Assembly (NCBI GenBank): GCA_007121775.1
Contig: SKJY01000095.1
Coordinates: forward strand, 1-36,814
Source of the DNA: Gemmatimonadota bacterium
GTDB lineage: Bacteria > Gemmatimonadota > Gemmatimonadetes > Longimicrobiales > Gaopeijiaceae
DNA: 36,814 nt
Reading direction: 5' to 3'
The translations under genes and the position numbers were made by a program. The notes under the pieces are model-generated. The model was not told the DNA's origin, did no database searches, and saw only the letters and a list, made by a program, of their open reading frames with translations. Of the stretch, positions 7,226-15,542 are shown in pieces. Each line of letters starts with the position of its first letter. Position 1 is the first letter of the stretch.

Positions 7226-8228
7226 GGCCACGGCTCCGGTGAGGGTGGCCGGTGAAGTCATTCCCCCTGGCCAGCGCTGCCGGATCGAGCTCCCCACGGG
7301 AGTGCTGGCCACGGGCCAGCCCCTCCCGCTCCCCATGGAGGTGCTCCACGGCGTCCGACCCGGGCCGCGTATCTGGATCAGCGCCGCCATCCACGGCGAC
7401 GAGTTGAATGGTGTGGAGATCATTCGGAAGCTCCTGTCCGAACTGAACCCGCAACGCCTTGCCGGCACCATCCTGGCCGTACCCATCGTCAATGTGCAGG
7501 GATTTCTTCTGGAGTCCCGCTATCTCCCGGACCGGCGGGATCTGAACCGGTCCTTCCCCGGGTCCCCGCGGGGGTCCATGGCCTCCCGGCTGGCCCACCT
7601 CTTCATGCACGAGGTGGTTCGGGGTTGCCACCTGGGGATCGACCTCCACACCGGGGCCGACCAGCGCACGAACCTCCCCCAGATCAGAGCCGATCTTTCG
7701 GACCCGGAAACCGGCCGCCTGGCCAGGGCCTTCGGTGCCCCCATCGTGCTCCACGCTACCCTCCGGGACGGGTCCCTGCGGGCAGCGGCCACTGCCCGAG
7801 GGACCAGGGTACTGGTCTTCGAGGGTGGGGAGGCGCGCCGTTTCGATCGGAGTGTGATTGAAGCCGGGGTATCGGGGATCCTCCGGGTACTCCGGGAATT
7901 GGGGATGCGGGCCGGCGGCCCCGCTCCCCGGGAAACCCCTTCCCTCGAATCCAGGAGCACCTCATGGATCCGGGCCGGGCGGGGCGGGCTCCTGCGCCTT
8001 GAAGTGGAGCCGGGAGACCGGGTGGAGAAGGGACGCCGGGTTGGGGTCATCCGGGACGCCTTCGGGGACAAATCCCTGCAGATCCGAACGAACCGGGCCG
8101 GCGTTGTGGTGGGGCTCACCCGCAGTCCCACCGTGAACCGGGGGGATGCCCTGATCCACCTTGCATCGGTGGAGGAGGGGACCGTCCGGCCCGCCGCCCC
8201 CCCCGACCGGGACCGGGACATGGATTAG
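7218..8228 (+). CDS. Succinylglutamate desuccinylase/aspartoacylase-family zinc hydrolase with C-terminal barrel domain
   Basis: A 336-aa protein from ATG 7218; the track start at 7062 lies within rimK and is a read-back. Zinc ligands are visible as HGDELNG (H59, E62) and DLHTG (H144). RDLNRSFPG at 108-116 is the substrate-carboxylate loop, and E202 in FEGGE is the likely catalytic glutamate. Residues 250-316 look like a small lipoyl/biotinyl-like beta barrel ([17 protein letters not shown]), common in this family. It should cleave an acyl- or peptidyl-amino-acid amide bond. Its place in a rimB-rimK operon suggests that the substrate carries glutamate, but this is inference. Its stop overlaps the stop of the opposing TPR gene. 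Confidence 0.85.
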   Translation: MGEATAPVRVAGEVIPPGQRCRIELPTGVLATGQPLPLPMEVLHGVRPGPRIWISAAIHGDELNGVEIIRKLLSELNPQRLAGTILAVPIVNVQGFLLESRYLPDRRDLNRSFPGSPRGSMASRLAHLFMHEVVRGCHLGIDLHTGADQRTNLPQIRADLSDPETGRLARAFGAPIVLHATLRDGSLRAAATARGTRVLVFEGGEARRFDRSVIEAGVSGILRVLRELGMRAGGPAPRETPSLESRSTSWIRAGRGGLLRLEVEPGDRVEKGRRVGVIRDAFGDKSLQIRTNRAGVVVGLTRSPTVNRGDALIHLASVEEGTVRPAAPPDRDRDMD

Positions 8229-9922
8229 CCACCTCGGCCCCACCAGGCCCTCCGGTCCCACGACCGGGTACCGTCTCCACGGGTCGTCAACTCCCGGTAG
8301 GCGCCGAAGTAACCTTCGGCCGCCAGCGCATCTCCTGCTTCGAGAGCCGCGAGTCCCGCCAGGAATGTGGCTCGTCCACGGTGGGGCTCCCGTTCCAGAA
8401 CCCGACGGAATGATGCCAGCGCCGCCACCGGATCTCCGTCATCCAGAAGCAACTCCCCGTGCATCTCCCGGGCAGGGAGGAGGGGGCCCGGGGTCACGGG
8501 ATGCTTCTCCACCTCCTCTTCCAACACCGCTGCTCGGTCCAGAAGCAGGAGAGCCGCCGCCGTATCCCCCTGGCCATGGTGGGTCCACCCCCGCACCGCC
8601 AGGGCCTGCGCCTCCACGATACGGGACCAGTATGCCTCACCTGCCAACTCCAGTGCATCCCGGATCTCCTCCAGTCTCCCCGCCTCCATCTGTGCCCCCG
8701 TCAGGTCACCGATGCGAGCCATGCCCAGGCCCCGGGCGAAGTGCCGGACAGCCGTGGCCGGGCCCATGCCCGCGCCTGTTGGAGGAAGGGCGGCAGCGTT
8801 ATCCCAGTCGCCCAGTTCCAGTACGAGACGAGCCGACATGGCCTGCCAGTTGAAGGTATTCCAGGCAAGGCTCGGCTCCGGCAGCGCCTCCGCCGCAGCC
8901 AGCGCCCGATCCACGATCCCGGCAGCTTCCCGATCCCGGCCCTGTTGCAGGTAGGCATAGACCAGATAGTCCCATGCATGGACCCGCTCCCAGTCCCCTC
9001 CCGATGCTGCCGCCGAGCGGAGGTTGACCTCGATGGAACGGTCCCACATCCCGAGCCTCGTGAAGATGTGGGAGGGCATGTGGAGGGCGTGGGGGGCGTC
9101 CGGGGCGATCTCGGCGTATCGGAGGGCCGCATCCAGACCTCGCTCCGCCAGGGCCGGCGCGTCGTAGGCGTGGATGATGTAGTGGGCCAACCCAGGGTGA
9201 TCAGGCCGATGGAGGAAGAGATCCTCCAGCATGGCAGCCGCCCGTAGCTGCCGGGCAAAGGTAGTGTCCTCCGGGGGGGCCGCCGCCAGGAGGGCGAGTC
9301 CGAGGAAGACCTGGGCTTCCGTATCCTCCGGATGACGCCGCGCCATCTCCTCCATCTCCGCCTCCCAGGTCAGGCGCCGGGTAACCTCCGAACCGTCTGC
9401 TGCGAAGAGCGGGCGAAAGACAGCCACCCAGTCCCGTTCCCGAGGGGTGGCCAGCCCCGCCGCTTCGGCGCGATCCAGCGCCTCCCGGGCCTGCGAACGC
9501 CTCGCCTCGGGGATCGCTCCGGCGTAGGGATTGCCCATCCGGGTGATGGCCCGGCCCCACTCCGCCATTCCACAGGTGGGATCCAACGCCAATGCCTCCT
9601 GAAAGACCTCGTCCGCCTGCCCGAACCAGAAGGAGTGGAACATGGCCAGTCCCACCTCGATCCGTTCCTGGGCCAGTGGCTCGCAGGCGACGGGGAAGTG
9701 GACCCGTCCAACGCCCTCTCCCTCCACCCCACCGGCGACGAGGTGGCCCGAGTGGTCCTCCACCGGGACCTCGACCCCGCCCACCCCACCGGGTGGGTGA
9801 TGGTGGGCTCCACCGGGAACATCCGCCAGGCCGTCTCCATGGCCCGGCGCAGGGCCATCGGCACCGCACCCGGCGACGACACCAGCCAACCCCAGTACCA
9901 GAAGGGCGCGAAACGTCCTCAT
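8225..9922 (-). CDS. TPR-repeat lipoprotein
   Basis: A 565-aa protein with a signal peptide ending in the lipobox VVAGC (C19). Residues 20-65 are Gly/His/Pro-rich with a HHH run, a possible linker or metal-binding stretch. The rest is helical with TPR-like repeats, for example GLAMFHSFWFGQADEVFQEA and LRYAEIAPDAPHALHMPSH. It is probably membrane-anchored on the periplasmic face and mediates protein contacts. It is the last gene of a three-gene operon; its ATG overlaps the amidase stop by 4 bases. Its TAA stop interlocks with the TAG of the convergent hydrolase gene. Specific function unknown. Confidence 0.8.
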   Translation of the reverse strand: MRTFRALLVLGLAGVVAGCGADGPAPGHGDGLADVPGGAHHHPPGGVGGVEVPVEDHSGHLVAGGVEGEGVGRVHFPVACEPLAQERIEVGLAMFHSFWFGQADEVFQEALALDPTCGMAEWGRAITRMGNPYAGAIPEARRSQAREALDRAEAAGLATPRERDWVAVFRPLFAADGSEVTRRLTWEAEMEEMARRHPEDTEAQVFLGLALLAAAPPEDTTFARQLRAAAMLEDLFLHRPDHPGLAHYIIHAYDAPALAERGLDAALRYAEIAPDAPHALHMPSHIFTRLGMWDRSIEVNLRSAAASGGDWERVHAWDYLVYAYLQQGRDREAAGIVDRALAAAEALPEPSLAWNTFNWQAMSARLVLELGDWDNAAALPPTGAGMGPATAVRHFARGLGMARIGDLTGAQMEAGRLEEIRDALELAGEAYWSRIVEAQALAVRGWTHHGQGDTAAALLLLDRAAVLEEEVEKHPVTPGPLLPAREMHGELLLDDGDPVAALASFRRVLEREPHRGRATFLAGLAALEAGDALAAEGYFGAYRELTTRGDGTRSWDRRAWWGRGG

Positions 9923-11610
9923 TGGGCCTCCCGGGCCACCGTATCCAGATCCAGACGGCCCCGAGCTCCGAGACGGTTCAACCTTGCCTCCTCTTCCAGG
10001 GTCGGGTCAGCCGGCCGCTTTCGGTGCCAGTCGGTGCGGGCCTGGAATGCCGCCGCCACTGCCAGAAGCCGCTCTTCACCGAAGGGGGCTCCCCCGAGGA
10101 GAACACCATCCGGCACCTCCACCCCGGCCACCTCCCGCTTCCCCACGGGGAGCGCCAGCAGAGGAAGGCCGATCATGTCAAAGGGGACGTGGGTCTCCAG
10201 CGCCACCACATCACAGCGAGACAGAATGTCGTCCAGCACCAGACGAAGCAGCGCCAACTTGGCCCGCTGACCCTTCAGGTATTCGTCTCCCGAGACAAAG
10301 AGGCCCTGGATGAACGAGGTGAGGGTGACACCGAACAGGCGGACATCCTCTTTGAAATACGGGAGGAAGGGCTCTGCCCGCTCCACCAACCGAATGGCGT
10401 TGAGGGCTCCGGAGGTGAGTTCGTCCCAACCCTCTGGGAGAGGGATTTCCACCACCTGGACACCGGTGGCCTCCGTCTCTCTCAGGAAGTCCTGCCGGTT
10501 CTTCCCTCCGTCACCCCCACCATCCGCCCACCCGGGAAAAATGCCCAGGCGGGTTCCCCAGCGCACCCGAACCCGTCCCCCGTCCTCCAGGGGTGTGGCG
10601 GCGGTAAGGAGGTCCGGCACCGGGGGAAGCCCCAGCGTCCGCGGATCCCGAGGATCCTCACCGGCCATGGCCTGAAGGACCATGGCGGCGTCCCGGGCGT
10701 CCCGCGTCATGGGCCCCACATGGTCCCGTGTGTAGCTCAAGGGGATCACTCCGTCCAGTGAGACGCGGCCGAAGGTGGGCTTGAGGCCCGTGGCTCCCTG
10801 GGCCCGGGAGGGCATGGTGATGGAACCTCCGGTCTGGGTCCCCAGAGCCACGGGAGCCAGCCGCGCCATGACGGCCGTGGCCGACCCCGATGAAGAGCCA
10901 CCGGGGCTTACGTCGGGGCTCCCCGGAGCCCAGGCGTTCAGGGTGGTCACCTCGCCGTCGGGGGTCAGGGCTCTGGTGGTTGCCAGGGGGCCGAGCTGGC
11001 TCTTCCCCAGCATGATCGCTCCCGCATCCATCAGGGCCCTAACCAGCGTGGCGTCCCGGTCCGGCACGAAGTCTTGGAAGATGTGGGAATTGGCGGTCGT
11101 CCGGACCCCGGCGGTATGGATGTTGTCTTTCACGGCCAGGGGGACCCCGTGGAGGAGGCCCCGGACCGGTGCGTCATCCAGGGCCCGAGCCCGCTCTCGG
11201 GCCATCTGGTCGGTCACCTCGTTGAAGGCCTGGTAGACCCCATCCCAACGCCGGATCCGGGTCAGGAAGGCGTCGGTATACTCAAGGACCCCGAGACGAC
11301 CCTCTCGGATTAGCGCAGCCGCCTCCCACGCCGTGAACTCCACCGGATCGGTGGCCCCCATCCTGGAGGGGTCCGGAAGGGGAAGGGACCGGAAGAAGGT
11401 GTCCGCTGCCGCCGTCTCGCTCCCGGGCGGGGAAGCCGCTACCGAGCTCGAGGCACCTGCCCCGGCGCCGGCGGTCGCCGGAGCGCACCCCGCCACCGCT
11501 GCCGCCGCCGAAAGGGCACCCATCCGGACCAGGAAGCTGCGGCGGTCCACGAGGGCGTCCTGGGGGGGGATATCGCCGGCTATTCCTCCACTCCGGCCCG
11601 CTCCAGTCAC
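9919..11610 (-). CDS. Amidase-signature enzyme, Tat-exported lipoprotein
   Basis: A 563-aa protein. The N-terminus DRRSFLVRMG (R23-R24) is a twin-arginine motif, followed by a hydrophobic segment and the lipobox AVAGC (C42), so it should fold in the cytosol, be exported by Tat and be lipidated. The amidase Ser-cisSer-Lys triad is visible: K161 in VPLAVKDNIHTAG, cis-serine in the GGSSSGS block at 238-243, and nucleophile S263 in GTQTGGSITMPS. It would hydrolyse an amide in the periplasm; the substrate is unknown. It is translationally coupled by ATGA overlaps to both neighbours. It resembles Asp/Glu-tRNA amidotransferase subunit A in fold, but the export signal excludes that role. Confidence 0.9.
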   Translation of the reverse strand: MTGAGRSGGIAGDIPPQDALVDRRSFLVRMGALSAAAAVAGCAPATAGAGAGASSSVAASPPGSETAAADTFFRSLPLPDPSRMGATDPVEFTAWEAAALIREGRLGVLEYTDAFLTRIRRWDGVYQAFNEVTDQMARERARALDDAPVRGLLHGVPLAVKDNIHTAGVRTTANSHIFQDFVPDRDATLVRALMDAGAIMLGKSQLGPLATTRALTPDGEVTTLNAWAPGSPDVSPGGSSSGSATAVMARLAPVALGTQTGGSITMPSRAQGATGLKPTFGRVSLDGVIPLSYTRDHVGPMTRDARDAAMVLQAMAGEDPRDPRTLGLPPVPDLLTAATPLEDGGRVRVRWGTRLGIFPGWADGGGDGGKNRQDFLRETEATGVQVVEIPLPEGWDELTSGALNAIRLVERAEPFLPYFKEDVRLFGVTLTSFIQGLFVSGDEYLKGQRAKLALLRLVLDDILSRCDVVALETHVPFDMIGLPLLALPVGKREVAGVEVPDGVLLGGAPFGEERLLAVAAAFQARTDWHRKRPADPTLEEEARLNRLGARGRLDLDTVAREAQ

Positions 11611-11876
11611 GGTCCCACCCCCGTTTCGTGGCTCCCCCTGTCCCCACCGGCGAGACCGCTCGGATAGAGGATAGGGGGCCAGGCGATGGGGTCCAGCGCC
11701 AGGTCGGCGACCACGGGCATCTGGTCCCGGAGCAACCGCCGGACCGCCGCCAGCACACGCCTCCGGTCGGCCGGAGCCCGGGCATCCTCTCCCGGCAGGA
11801 CCGAGAGATCGATCCCCATGTGGCGCAGCCGGAGTTCGATGAAATGGTCCAGTTCGTCGTCAGTGAGGGGATCCAT
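11607..11876 (-). CDS. Hypothetical 89-aa protein, first gene of the amidase operon
   Basis: Unrecognised. The N-terminal half is acidic and helical (MDPLTDDELDHFIELRLRHMGIDLSVLPGED), and the middle is basic (RRRVLAAVRRLLRDQMP). It has no signal peptide or membrane span, so it is predicted cytosolic, unlike the exported products that follow. Its TGA overlaps the amidase ATG by 4 bases, supporting that it is translated. The ATG at 11874-11876 has no obvious strong ribosome-binding site. A chaperone-like or regulatory role for the Tat substrate is possible but is only a guess. Confidence 0.65.
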   Translation of the reverse strand: MDPLTDDELDHFIELRLRHMGIDLSVLPGEDARAPADRRRVLAAVRRLLRDQMPVVADLALDPIAWPPILYPSGLAGGDRGSHETGVGP

Positions 11877-12023
11877 GGCGTATGCAGGCTGGAGGTCACA
11901 TGCGGGAACCGTCGGTGAAGGGCGGGAGTCCCTCCTACGTACCTTCCACCGAGGTGCCCCACGGATGTCGAGGTGCTATCCTATCGGGCCGACCCTTTCC
12001 CCGACAGATCGAGCGTCCCGGTC

Positions 12024-13361
12024 ATGCTCTTCCCATTCAGCGCACTTCTCCTGCTGACCCTCGGGTCTGTGGGCGCACCGTCGACCGACCCGACCCCGGG
12101 AATGCAAACCGGCTCCGATTCGCTGCGCCTCGCGGCCTTCGATACGACGTGGACCCGGATCCGGGACACCCACTACGACCCGGAGTGGGGAGGGGTGGAC
12201 TGGTACGGCGTGCGAGATGAGTTCCGCCCCCTGGTGGAGGCATCAGAGTCTTCAGATGACTTTCACCGCATCATGGAAGAGATGCTGGACCGGCTGGGAG
12301 AGTCACACTTCGTCTTCATCCCGGCGACGGTGGCGGACCCGGACGTGACGGCCGCCGGCCGGGGAGATCCGGGGATGAGGGTTCGTTGGATCGACGGCGC
12401 CGCTCTGGTGACGGAAGTCCGTCCGGAGGGCGGTGCCGCCCGGGCCGGCCTGGCAGCCGGACACGAGATCCTGGCGGTGGAAGGGCAGGTGGTGGCGGAG
12501 CTCACCAAGGGGTTCCGGGAGTTGGATCAGGAGGCGGCGGCATGGATCGACGCCGTCCTGGCGGCGCGCATTCGAGGCACTCCCGGCCGGCGGCTCGCCT
12601 TGGAGATCCGTGATGGCGGCGACCAGGTTCGGGAGTTGGAGGTGGAACTGGCCGAACCGGCGGGAGAGTGGGTCCAATTCGGATACCTTCCTCCCTTCCG
12701 CCTGGAGGTCGAAGACAGGGAACTCCGCCCGCGGGGGGACGAGGGTCCGCGGATCGGGCTGATCCGGTTCAACGGGTGGTTTCCGTTGGCAGCCCCCCTC
12801 ATTGCGGAGGCAGTTCATCGCCACCGGTCCGGTGATGGCATCATCCTGGATCTGAGGGGGAACCCTGGTGGAGTGGGAGCTATGGCCATGGGCGTGGCAG
12901 GACACTTTCTGGACGACCGGGTGGAGCTGGGCGAGATGCGCACCCGGGATACGGCATTGCGGTTCGTGGTGAACCCCCAGCGGATCGGCCCGGACGGCTC
13001 CCGCGTACAACCCTTCCAGGGTCCTCTGGCGCTTCTGGTGGACACCCACTCCGCCAGCACCACCGAGATCTTCGTGGGAGGACTGAAGGCGCTGGGCCGT
13101 GGCCATCTGGTGGGAGAGACCACGGCTGGGCAGGTCCTTCCGGCCCACGTCGTCATCCTCCCCACCGGTGATCGCCTCATGCACGCCGTGGCCGACTTCA
13201 CCGCCTCCGATGGAAACCGATTGGAGGGCGCAGGGGTCCGACCCCATACGCCGGTCCCCCTCTCCCGGGAGGTTCTCCTGGCCCAGGGAGACCCCACGCT
13301 TGACCACGCGCTTGAGTGGATGCTGGCACAGAGCGCGGTCACAACCGAGAACAGCCCATGA
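12024..13361 (+). CDS. S41-family peptidase with PDZ-like domain
   Basis: A 445-aa protein from ATG 12024, where a signal peptide begins (MLFPFSALLLLTLGSVGAPS); the track's GTG at 11973 would put 17 residues ahead of it. A PDZ-like region spans about 115-165 (MRVRWIDGAALVTEVRPEGG, GLAAGHEILAVEG). The protease core has DGIILDLRGNPGG (271-283) and the nucleophile region HSASTTEIF with S345. The lysine that C-terminal processing proteases carry in T.GKG is replaced: the sequence is TAGQ (Q370). The enzyme may use a tricorn-like Ser-His-Glu arrangement, with H95 in LGESHFVF as candidate histidine, or may be inactive. Its stop overlaps the next ATG. Confidence 0.85.
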   Translation: MLFPFSALLLLTLGSVGAPSTDPTPGMQTGSDSLRLAAFDTTWTRIRDTHYDPEWGGVDWYGVRDEFRPLVEASESSDDFHRIMEEMLDRLGESHFVFIPATVADPDVTAAGRGDPGMRVRWIDGAALVTEVRPEGGAARAGLAAGHEILAVEGQVVAELTKGFRELDQEAAAWIDAVLAARIRGTPGRRLALEIRDGGDQVRELEVELAEPAGEWVQFGYLPPFRLEVEDRELRPRGDEGPRIGLIRFNGWFPLAAPLIAEAVHRHRSGDGIILDLRGNPGGVGAMAMGVAGHFLDDRVELGEMRTRDTALRFVVNPQRIGPDGSRVQPFQGPLALLVDTHSASTTEIFVGGLKALGRGHLVGETTAGQVLPAHVVILPTGDRLMHAVADFTASDGNRLEGAGVRPHTPVPLSREVLLAQGDPTLDHALEWMLAQSAVTTENSP

Positions 13362-14122
13362 GCCGCTTTCTCCGCCGACCTTCGATCCTCCTTCTGTGCC
13401 TCATAGCCCCGGCAGCCATCAACTCCCCGGCCACGGCGCAGGAACTCCCCGACGCCGACGCGCTCATTGAAAGGTACGTGGAGGCCATCGGGGGCCGTGA
13501 CGCTCATCTGGCCCCAGCGTCCATCCGCTTCTCCGGCACCCTCTCCATCCCGGCCATGGGGCTCACAGGATCCTTCGAACTCCTCCAGATCCCCGATGTG
13601 GGCTCGCGAATGAGCTCGTCGCTCCCCGGTGTGGGGGAACTCATGGTGGGATTCGATGGGCAAGTGGGTTGGTCCGTGGATATGCTCACCGGTCCGCAGC
13701 TCATGGAGGGAGACGAACTCGAGCACATGGGGGAGAGGGCCCTCGCCGCCGCCGCCTTCCGGGACCGAGCCCTGGTCCCGGAACGGGAGACGGTGGGCAC
13801 CCTCCAACTCCCTGAGGGCGCTTGCTACCGGGTTCGCCTGGGCTGGAGGTCGGGCCGGGAGACCTTTGACTGCTACCACCGTGAGTCCGGTCTCCTGCTG
13901 CGGTCCGAGGATGTCCAGGTTACGGAGCTCGGGGAGATTCCCAGCGTCACCGACTATTCGGACTACCGGGAGTTCCACGGGATGATCCTCCCCACCCGGC
14001 TACTCCAGTCCACCATGGGGATCGAACAGATCCTGGAGATCCGGGAGGTCACGGTGGATGACGCCGGCAGGGACGCCCTAACGCCCCCCACCCCCATTCA
14101 GACCCTCTTGGAGGGGAACTGA
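13358..14122 (+). CDS. Exported LolA-like beta-structured protein
   Basis: A 254-aa protein. A clear signal peptide (RRPSILLLCLIAPAAINSPATAQ) is cut after ATAQ. The mature start ELPDADALIERYVEAIGGRDA is common at the head of secreted proteins in the outer-membrane lipoprotein-sorting (LolA/LolB-like) superfamily. It continues with amphipathic strands (IRFSGTLSIPAMGLTGSFEL) and the repeated pattern YSDYREFHGMILPTRLLQS, typical of this fold. It is coupled by 4 bases to the S41 peptidase, which suggests a shared envelope role. A fatty or lipidic ligand is possible. Two cysteines lie around RVRLGW (at C-Y and C-Y-H). Confidence 0.7.
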   Translation: MSRFLRRPSILLLCLIAPAAINSPATAQELPDADALIERYVEAIGGRDAHLAPASIRFSGTLSIPAMGLTGSFELLQIPDVGSRMSSSLPGVGELMVGFDGQVGWSVDMLTGPQLMEGDELEHMGERALAAAAFRDRALVPERETVGTLQLPEGACYRVRLGWRSGRETFDCYHRESGLLLRSEDVQVTELGEIPSVTDYSDYREFHGMILPTRLLQSTMGIEQILEIREVTVDDAGRDALTPPTPIQTLLEGN

Positions 14123-14159
14123 GGCGGGGCCGACCCCGTCTTCCCCCCCGCGCCGCCCC

Positions 14160-15542
14160 GTGTCCCGAGCCTGGCTTCACCGCCACGTCCACGGTCTCAC
14201 CACCTTCGCCGCCCGGACGTATTACCGGATCACCGTGGCAGGGTCTCCGGTCCCCGGGAGCGGGCCCGTCCTATTGGTGGCCAACCACCCCAACTCCCTC
14301 CTGGATCCGGCACTGGTGGCCATCGCTGCCGGTCGTCCGGTACGCTGGCTGGCACGGGCCGGACTTTTCGAGCAGCGCAGCATTGGTTGGCTCATACGCG
14401 GTTCCGGCGCCATCCCGGTCCACCGACGGGGCGACCCGCTGCCGGAGGGGGTCCAAGATGGGCCGAAGAATGTCAACCTTCTGATGTTCGAGGCGGTTCG
14501 GGAGGCACTTCGGGAAGGGAGTGCCATCGGTATCTTCCCCGAAGGTCTCTCCCACTCCGCTCCCTCCCTGGCCCCTCTCAAGACCGGCGCCGCCCGGATT
14601 GCTCTGGGTGCCGCCGCTGAGGGGCTTGGGGAGTTTCCCATTCTCCCGGTGGGCATCACCTTCCGTGGAGGAAAGGAACGGTTCCGCTCCGAATCACTCC
14701 TCCTGGTGGGTCGACCGATTCGCTGGGCAGACCTGGCGGTCGCCGGGGAACGGGACGTGGAGGCCGTCCGGGACCTGACACAGCGCATTCATGCCGGTCT
14801 CTCTCGGGTGACGGTGAACCTGGAGACTTGGGATGACTTCCCCATCGTCGAAGGCGCCGAAGCCATCCACCACGCCGAGTACGGCCGCTCCCGCTCAACC
14901 AATCCCGTGCGCTGGCTCGCCCGCATGCGCAGGACTGCAGCCCTCCTGGACACCGCACGAGCTGTGGGCGACCAGGAAGTCCAGGCGGAGTTGGAAGCGG
15001 ACATCCTCAGGCACAAACGGGTCCTGGACTCGGTGGGGCTAGCCCCCCGGGATCTCCACCTTGTCCCCTCCGCCTCCGTCGCCGTGCGCTGGACCCTCAA
15101 GAACCTGGGCTTCTTCGGGGTTGCCGCCCCCCTTGCCCTCCTGGGAGCGGTGATCTTCTTCCCTCCCTACCGCTTGGTGGGGTGGGCCGAACCCCGCTAC
15201 CACCTCCCTGCAGACAAAAGAGCCACCTACAAGGTGCTGGGTGGCGCCACGGCGTGCGGGGGGTGGATCCTGATCCTTGCCGCCCTTCTCCGGGAGTTCT
15301 TCGGGTGGCAGCCGGCGCTGGCGGCGCTCCTCATCCTCCCGGTGCTGGGGATCATGACCCTGGCGATCCGCGACCGCTGGCAGACCGCCGCCACCGATCT
15401 CCGTCGCATCCTGCTCCTCAAGGGCCGTCAGGATCTACGCCAAAAACTCCTGGAGCGGCAGGCCGAGTTGGCCCGCCGCCTCCGCACACTCGGTGCCCGG
15501 GATGAGGCGGACGCTGAGCCGTCGATGAAGGCATCAGGGTAG
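14160..15542 (+). CDS. Glycerol-3-phosphate/lysophospholipid acyltransferase (PlsC-like), membrane-bound
   Basis: A 460-aa protein starting at GTG 14160. The PlsC acyltransferase domain fills the first 250 residues: motif I NHPNSLLDP (H43, D49; the HX5D spacing of the Gpt2/Sct1-type acyltransferases), an IPVHRRGD substrate block around 85-92, and motif III FPEGLSH (126-132). The C-terminal half has hydrophobic segments (FFGVAAPLALLGAVIFF, GWILILAALL, AALLILPVLGIMTLA) and ends in a basic helix. It transfers a fatty acyl chain to glycerol phosphate or lysophosphatidate at the inner membrane. The stop overlaps the convergent AbgT gene by 9 bases. No clear ribosome-binding site precedes the GTG. 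Confidence 0.85.
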   Translation: MSRAWLHRHVHGLTTFAARTYYRITVAGSPVPGSGPVLLVANHPNSLLDPALVAIAAGRPVRWLARAGLFEQRSIGWLIRGSGAIPVHRRGDPLPEGVQDGPKNVNLLMFEAVREALREGSAIGIFPEGLSHSAPSLAPLKTGAARIALGAAAEGLGEFPILPVGITFRGGKERFRSESLLLVGRPIRWADLAVAGERDVEAVRDLTQRIHAGLSRVTVNLETWDDFPIVEGAEAIHHAEYGRSRSTNPVRWLARMRRTAALLDTARAVGDQEVQAELEADILRHKRVLDSVGLAPRDLHLVPSASVAVRWTLKNLGFFGVAAPLALLGAVIFFPPYRLVGWAEPRYHLPADKRATYKVLGGATACGGWILILAALLREFFGWQPALAALLILPVLGIMTLAIRDRWQTAATDLRRILLLKGRQDLRQKLLERQAELARRLRTLGARDEADAEPSMKASG

